Shown here one piece after another: positions 57,575-64,000 of a stretch of DNA of 64,000 nucleotides (the stretch's first letter is position 1; each line of letters begins with the position of its first letter). The notes beneath the pieces were generated by a model. The model was not told the DNA's origin. It did not search any database and saw only the letters and a program-made list of their open reading frames with translations. This DNA comes from Nansenia antarctica (Eukaryota > Chordata > Actinopteri > Argentiniformes > Microstomatidae): contig OZ022351.1 of assembly GCA_963989245.1 (NCBI GenBank), forward strand, positions 25,018,343 to 25,082,342, read 5' to 3'. The position numbers and the translations under genes were made by a program.

Positions 57575-60058
57575 GACTGACCGCTGTCAAGCAGAGCATT
57601 TTCAAAAAAGCCTCTTCAGACCTCTTCAAAGTTGTGTAGTAAAGACAAAGGGAAGAGTGTGCCGCTGTCAAGCCGGAGAGCGATTGATGTTTCACAACGG
57701 CCGACCTCACCAAGCAAGGGAGGCCTCATGTGGAGACGAAAGAAAAAATAAAAGAGCATACATTTTTAAAGAGGAGCAAGACTTTGATTTATGTCTTTGA
57801 TTTATGTCTTTTGCTACACATTAGCCATGCCTGGGAGCAGGTAATGGAGTTGTGTTTAACCCCAGCCACATGCTGAAACTTTAGGGAGGCCTGGGGAGAT
57901 GCTATTTGTCATTAGGGCCTCACACAGGCGGATAATCCGGAGCTTTGTTTGATCTGCTGTCTTGTAGTTTTACAGAAGGCGATCAATACTCAGTGTGGAG
58001 GCCTACCTTTCTGTCCTCATGTCACCTACCTAGCCATATAGAACTTTTTTTATTTTTTTATATCACTTAAACCATTGAAATCTCACAGGATACATTAAAG
58101 TATCTTGGTATTGTTGGAATCACTAAATGTGAAAACATTATATTCTAATCTATTCTAGATTAAAAATTGCTCATTTAAATTGTGTGGGCTGTATAGGTTC
58201 AAGGTATGAATGCTAATTGGCTTTTTTTTACTTCCTTTTGTAATGTGGTGGTCTGACTTTACTGACTGAGCGTAAATGGGTGGTTATTGTTTCATTTTGT
58301 GCTGACACATTGTCTGTGGGATCTTCCCTAATTTGTGCACCGATTCTCAATTTAAAGTTACTTCACCTGTCAATACTGTTGTCATAGAACCATCCTACAC
58401 ATTACAATGTACAGTACATGCAATCTATTGGGGGCTTATGCCTAGACAATATACAGTTAGCTATGACTTTTCTGAGTCTTCAAACTAATTATAAACACTT
58501 GTATAAAGCAATTTATCAATATTGTGTGATCATCACTTCTGCACTGACCTGCTCTAATCCTGTGTGCACTAAAATAGATTTAGTCCACAGAGGACAAGCC
58601 ACTCTATGAAACCCCTGCGGTCTTCTAATAAATGGCTTATACTGTAGGTGTTTTAACTGATTCTAAGCCAACCAATGGCTGTTAAGTTATTATAACATCT
58701 TTACAAACCCTCCAAATGATGTAAAGTGGTACCCAGCAAGGTAATGGCCTATTTGTACCACTGAAGTTCTGCAGCAACGCAACGATTTGAGACAGTGGAG
58801 GGCCAGTATCCTGAAAGACGTCAGACATGTTTGTGATAGCACTGTGCACGAGGTGTCACACTTATGGGGCCAATCACATGCAGAATCATGCCATGTACAC
58901 ACAGGTAGGTTTGGTAGCTTGAGCTTATTCAGCAGGGCTGGGTTCCCCATTCAGCACCTTGTCCCAATGTCCTTGTGAAGAAATACGTTTTGTATACTTA
59001 TGTCAGGTCATTTAAGGATTCCATAATATGCAAATGACGCAACATTCTTCCTGAGGGTTTCTTTCCCTACTGACTATTCAGAGGAAAGCTGAGTGTTATT
59101 GATTTTTTTGCTTCTGGTTCTGGTTGTGAACTATTCCACTGTACTTGATGTGTATCTAAAAGCATGGAACTGTGGGTGTAGTCTTTTAGTAAAAATGCCT
59201 CCAGCAAGCTCAATTCTGTGTCTGGAATATAGTAAACAAAAATGTTAAACTTTAAGTACAGCCGAAATAATGCTTAAGACTGCCCAGCTCATGTTTTTGA
59301 CATTATGTTTTATGTCCGTGGGCTAGCATCTTCCAAAGGGACTATACAATGAGGTGAGGTGAAAACGGTCACATAAAGATGAACTGAAAAAGATGTTGGC
59401 GTCACATATTGGTTAAGAGTTCCTCTTTTCATCCTCGGCATCACTTTCAACACAGAACGGTTCAAACCGAAGAAAGGGTTCCATTAAACGAGAAGTCAGA
59501 CTCAATAACCTGAACAAAGCTTTCAGACGCAGCACAACTCTTATAGCTGAGAGGTGGAATTTTTCAGCTTTATAAAATTAAAGGCCCTCAGCAAAAAACG
59601 CTGAAGAAAAAAAGAGTAGGGAGGGAGTGAGGGAGGGAGCAAGGAAGCAAGACAAAGGTGACTGGCAGTCAAAGTGGCAGTTTGATAGTAAATAAGATCT
59701 TGAGCCACAGGAGCGGTTAACTCTGGAATGCTTTAGGCTGGCCTTTAATGTGACAGAGGTCTGAAGTAGACAGATTAGACCGAGACCCTTGGACCTATGA
59801 AATATCACCTCTCTCAATAAGCTGGGATCTCCAGCTTGGTCGGGAACTTTATACTCCCTCTTCTCAGTGTTGAGTCTGGTTAGACTGTCAAGTGGTTCCG
59901 CTAATGCAATATTATATGATGTTAAAACTTACCAGGCTGGTCCAAGTCAAGTGGCAATGTCAGTAGACTCACAAGACTGCAATCACTGGCCAGCTAGCGC
60001 TTTAGGGAAATGATTAACATAACAATAAAGAAACCGGCGGAGTCATATCACAGTGCTA
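57575..60058. other. repeat-poor non-coding stretch
   Basis: No microsatellite, transposon end or supported exon seen. Confidence 0.4.
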
Positions 60059-60340
60059 CATAATAATAATAATAATAATAATAATTCATTGTATTTATAG
60101 CGCTTTTCCAAGGCTCAAAGACGCTGACAATATGGGAAAAACAGAAAACACAGAAACAACAAGCAACAGATGACATGAGCAGATAGAACACAGAGTTAAC
60201 GAACGGGGAACACAGTAACGCAGCAATGTCCAGGGGGGGGAGGGGGGTGGCAGGGTTAGGGGAGATGGTTAGGGGCAGGGGAGGTTGTATGCATGGGAGA
60301 ACAGGTAGGTTTTGAGGTGGGATTTAAAAGTGGAGAGTGA
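60059..60340 (-). mobile_element. (AAT)n-tailed LINE 3' fragment
   Basis: An (AAT)n run at 60061-60084, then TGTATTTATAGCGCTTTTCC and AAGGCTCAAAGACGCTGACA. Further right, AGGTAGGTTTTGAGGTGGGA and TTTAAAAGTGGAGAGTGAGG belong to the same kind of fish LINE 3' region as 16577-16874. Minus orientation; no intact ORF. Confidence 0.6.
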
Positions 60341-63300
60341 GGAGGAGATATATGTTATGTAAAATGAGTTTAGATTAATTCTAGAGACAGATTGTACGTG
60401 AAACAAATACTAGGAGCTTTCCTAAGAGAAGCCGAGGGAGGGTCCAGGGTAGGGAAAACAGATGCCAAAACTAATACAAACTCCCATCTTAATTGGAAAC
60501 AAAATCCTAATGTGTAATGAACATAATCAACCTCGCATTTAAAATCAGGTGTTGATAATAACGAGCGGCTGTGTTTTGAAGGAACGCTTCATTAGTGCGA
60601 ATGAGCATTTGATTTCCGTGTCTTTGATGTGACTTCACATGGCAACACCGGACCGGGATGGCTAATGAAGCTTTGACAACGACCGCGTCGAGTTCAGTGA
60701 ATGTCAGCGCTTCCTTTGACATTAAAAGTTAACAAGAGACCATAAGTCCCTTTGATGTGACACACCGGAAGTTCCGGAAGCTTTTGATGCTTTAGTTTAA
60801 CAAACTCAAACACTGAGATATACAATTGGACAATGTGCGGAGACACCCCCCCCCCCGACACCTCACCTGCAGAGACTGAACCAGGGAACCTGAATAGTCT
60901 TCACTTCCCTGTTCATCTAGCGTTATAATCTAGATTCTAGATTATTCCTTTTTTTTATTTATCGCATAGACATCCAGCTATAAACTTGGTAAGTCAGTCA
61001 GGCACTAAGTCAGAGAAGAAATGAACGCTGTCTATTAAAACAAGAATATATTCATTTGCTACGTATAATTTATGTCTAAACTGCAGGTTGTATTTGTCGA
61101 GATTACCGTTTGATAAGAATGCACGCAACAAATACATACATTGAAAATCCTATTGTCTGTGTGCGCTCGGAGTCGAGATCCCAAACTAATTGTGAACAAC
61201 TTGTTCCGAAAGTGGACTCAAAAGCAACGACACAGGTACCTGTACTTATTGATGGCGCTATGCTAATTTGTTTTTCCCAGTAGGTGGATCCTCCTTTTTC
61301 CAAAGAGAGGAGAGCCTAATTAATTTTCAGATTCGAGCTTTGATGTATCTAATTGCTCTAAGCTTCTCGACTTCATTAGTCAGTGAGCTTCCTCAGCGGA
61401 CAGTGAGCTGGGTCCCCATGGTTGCTGTGGGAGGCTTTACCTGGGTATTTATAGGAACATTATTATTAGACATGCTGTTACAGCTCCAACTACTGCTTTT
61501 CACAGAACTTTCGAACCCTAAGCTGTCAACCCATATACTCATCATCATCATCAGCTAGGTCAGTGTTGCAGAGGTGGAAGAAAAACAGTATTTCCTTTTG
61601 GTTGAATACTACGGTGATCGTTTGTTCGTAATATCTTGTTGATCATGGTGGTTCTGTCTGCAGTGTGTTCAATAAGGAATCTACCCTACGTGTATTGTCG
61701 TACGTAGCAGTGACTGTATCTGACTGAGGTGCAGATCGAGGTGCATGCGGTCGATTTGAAGTTTCGATCAAGACCTATTTCAAAGTTGTCAAAACAAAAA
61801 AAGATTTCCCCCTTGCTTTATCGATCTGACCTTCAGATAAAAGGAAGCCAGCCGCATGGAAGTCTATTTTCAATAACAGTTTAGTAAGAAAATAATCCAT
61901 TCCCTAGTCCCCGATGAAAGTGAAATATTAAGGGCTTGCTTTCTTGGCTCTTGCTGCCTGCTGCTGCTACCGACGTTTCTAGAACATTCTGTACCTCTGT
62001 GACACTGATGAGGATGGGTTTGAGGTTAAACGAAAGACAATCCGCTAAGACCTAGCTGGATCTTGGACTTGAGATTTCTCTGACAATCCATGACAAGGAA
62101 AACTCCAACTCATATACTGGAAGTCCAAGACAGTAAATGCAATGGGATTATATGATATACACCTACTATTTATTTAGTTAGTCTTTCCCTGGTATATCCA
62201 CAGGATGACAGGGGTGACAGGAAGCAAAAGAAGGGAGAAAGAGAGGAGGCAAGGAGGCAGGGATGACACGACTTGCACTCCCCTAGATTGATAAGAGATT
62301 TGTGTCGAGGGCTGGAGTATTTGACATAACCCTCTTTGTGAGGAATGTGTCCATTAAAACTAATGAGTCGATCACCCGGTTCCAGAAATCTGAACCCAAT
62401 TGACATTTAGTAGATGAACATGCCAACGGCCTACGAGGATATGCTCGTCTGCTCCCCCCCCCCCTCTCCCGCTGTGAGATGGTCTGATCTGTCTGACACC
62501 TCATTACTTGAAGCGATTAATATCGATAGGGAGAAGACACTTTTGGGTAATGCTTCTGATTTCCTTCTAGAATCTTCTAGAAGAAGATTAATGGCCGAGG
62601 AAGACATGTTGTTGAAATGATGGACTCTAATAACGTTTGCCTGCTGTCAGCACCCATCCTAAAAATGCTTTGCCTCGCCTCATGTCACTAATTTGGGATG
62701 TAATGATGATGGCAGTGGGTATAGGGTACCGCGGCTCGCCATAATGATTCAGACTCCTGGGAATTGTGCAGCAGGACAGAACAGACTGACACGCGAAAGA
62801 CACACAAACACATCGTGAACGAATACCTCATTAATTCTCCTGACTCTGTGTCTTCCCAGTTTGGACGACAAAGAGAGGCGATGGGATACACAACAACAAC
62901 TTTTCAATCCAGAAAACCAGTCTAGAAAAAGAGAGGAAGGCCCGCATGAGCCATTTTAACAACGGTTTAGTGGATATATGACATGCTGGTGCTATCCTCG
63001 GTGGCATGTTATCGCACAGGATTGAAGTCATAAAATTGCCATTTTAGTTCAAAGCATGTGTATTTTTGGTGATAGCTTATATTTTCTTACCTCCTACTAG
63101 AACGGTTTCCCACATGCCATGACGTATGACTGGCTCCGAAGCGTGACATGTTTAGCCTGTTCGTAAAGTTAACACCCAGAGTCAAATATAACCCCTTCAC
63201 CAGCTTTCTTTTTGTCTACACATTTTATTGATAATAGTGCCTTCTAGCTATATCTGGCATTACTTACCCAAATAGCTCCGTGAATGACTAACCATACCAC

Positions 63301-63795
63301 CTAATCACTCGGTGCGTCTGTTCTCGAGAAAAGCCAGGAAGCAAAACTGCCAAAACTGTGGGGCCTAATGATGCTGGGTTGAGCATTTTTGCAAGTTGGT
63401 TTTTGGTGGTGGGAATTGTACTCATTAGCAGGTTTTGGACCGAGTATGTAGGCAGGCCCCTTAGCCTTTTTCACACAGGTCTGGGAACTTGCTGACTCGC
63501 GGAAGCACCTTGTTTCACCTTATCTGTTGCTTGACCGTCTGTGGTTGATTTGTGCAGTGGAAGGAATAATTGGTGGTGCGTTGTGTTTTTTTTTCACAAT
63601 AGTATTATCATCATTTTGTAATGATATGCGTTTTAAAGAGGAGAAGGCACTGGGGAACGAAGAAGCAGTTTTTTTGGGCGATATTCAGCAAATATGGTCA
63701 CCACAAGCATCCCACTTCTGTACATGGGCTACTAGGGAGTACATTAGTCACAAAACTATGCAGGACATTTGTAGACCACTGATGTACTGTAGTTG
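60341..63795. other. repeat-poor non-coding stretch
   Basis: Short C runs near 60846 and 62454 only. 61300-61560 and 62340-62620 are even in composition and could be conserved non-coding elements, but this is not testable here. No gene recognised. Confidence 0.35.
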
Positions 63796-63875
63796 TGCAC
63801 ACAAACGCACGCACGCGCACACACACACACACACACATACACATACACATACACATACAAACACACACACAGACA
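63796..63875. repeat. (CA)n/(CATA)n microsatellite
   Basis: CA dinucleotides with ACATAC units, about 75 bp. Confidence 0.9.
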
Positions 63876-64000
63876 GTATATATAGCTACTGCTATAAAGC
63901 TACTGTCTATATATTCTCTGAGTGTGTCTGTTTGTCTGATATGTCACACTAAAGGAAGAAAGCACACACTGTCTCTAAAGCGTCCAGCGAGGCACGTTTA

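Overview
The window is teleost fish genomic DNA with no recognisable complete host gene. Evidence for a fish: a Sleeping Beauty-type Tc1 relic, LINE tails ending in (ATTC)n or (AAT)n, tRNA-derived SINEs, an AGGGGAGGCTGGTGG-type palindromic MITE that I know from salmonid genomes, and abundant (CA)n, (CT)n and (TTA)n arrays. A salmonid or close relative is my best guess, but that is inference. Two runs of exactly 200 N mark assembly gaps.

The one unambiguous, intact genetic unit is a 5,436-bp Ty3/gypsy LTR retrotransposon at 31389-36824, flanked by ATAAGC on both sides. Its two 514-bp LTRs are identical by eye. Gag has a CCHC knuckle, and pol carries protease, RT, RNase H, integrase and a chromodomain. 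An 11-nt block just after the 5' LTR is perfectly complementary to an 11-nt block inside the LTR. That is the self-priming arrangement of the Tf1/sushi group, so the element is best read as a young, possibly active sushi-type chromovirus. Pol lies in the -1 frame relative to gag.

The rest is a repeat-rich intergenic or intronic landscape. 0-17 kb: microsatellites, a GT-associated dispersed repeat, foldback MITEs, LINE tails and a Tc1-type MITE. 17-20 kb: weak hints of spliced transcription, including a tandem pair in which one copy lacks exactly one GT...AG interval present in the other. 20-28 kb: a hAT-like MITE, SINE, LINE tails in inverted orientation, and a decayed hAT/ZMYM1-like transposase gene that carries a nested MITE. 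37-38.6 kb: a probable solo LTR split by a LINE. 40.5-42.4 kb: a large (CT)n array, then an ~840-bp compound minisatellite. 45.5-49.4 kb and 57.6-63.8 kb: largely repeat-poor DNA. 52-57.6 kb: three of the four near-identical copies of a ~248-bp TIR element, and the Tc1 relic.

The genes do not form a host pathway. The only functional co-operation visible is within the retrotransposon, where Gag, the pol enzymes, LTR signals, PBS and PPT make a complete replication unit. Host exon calls at 17-20 kb are tentative.
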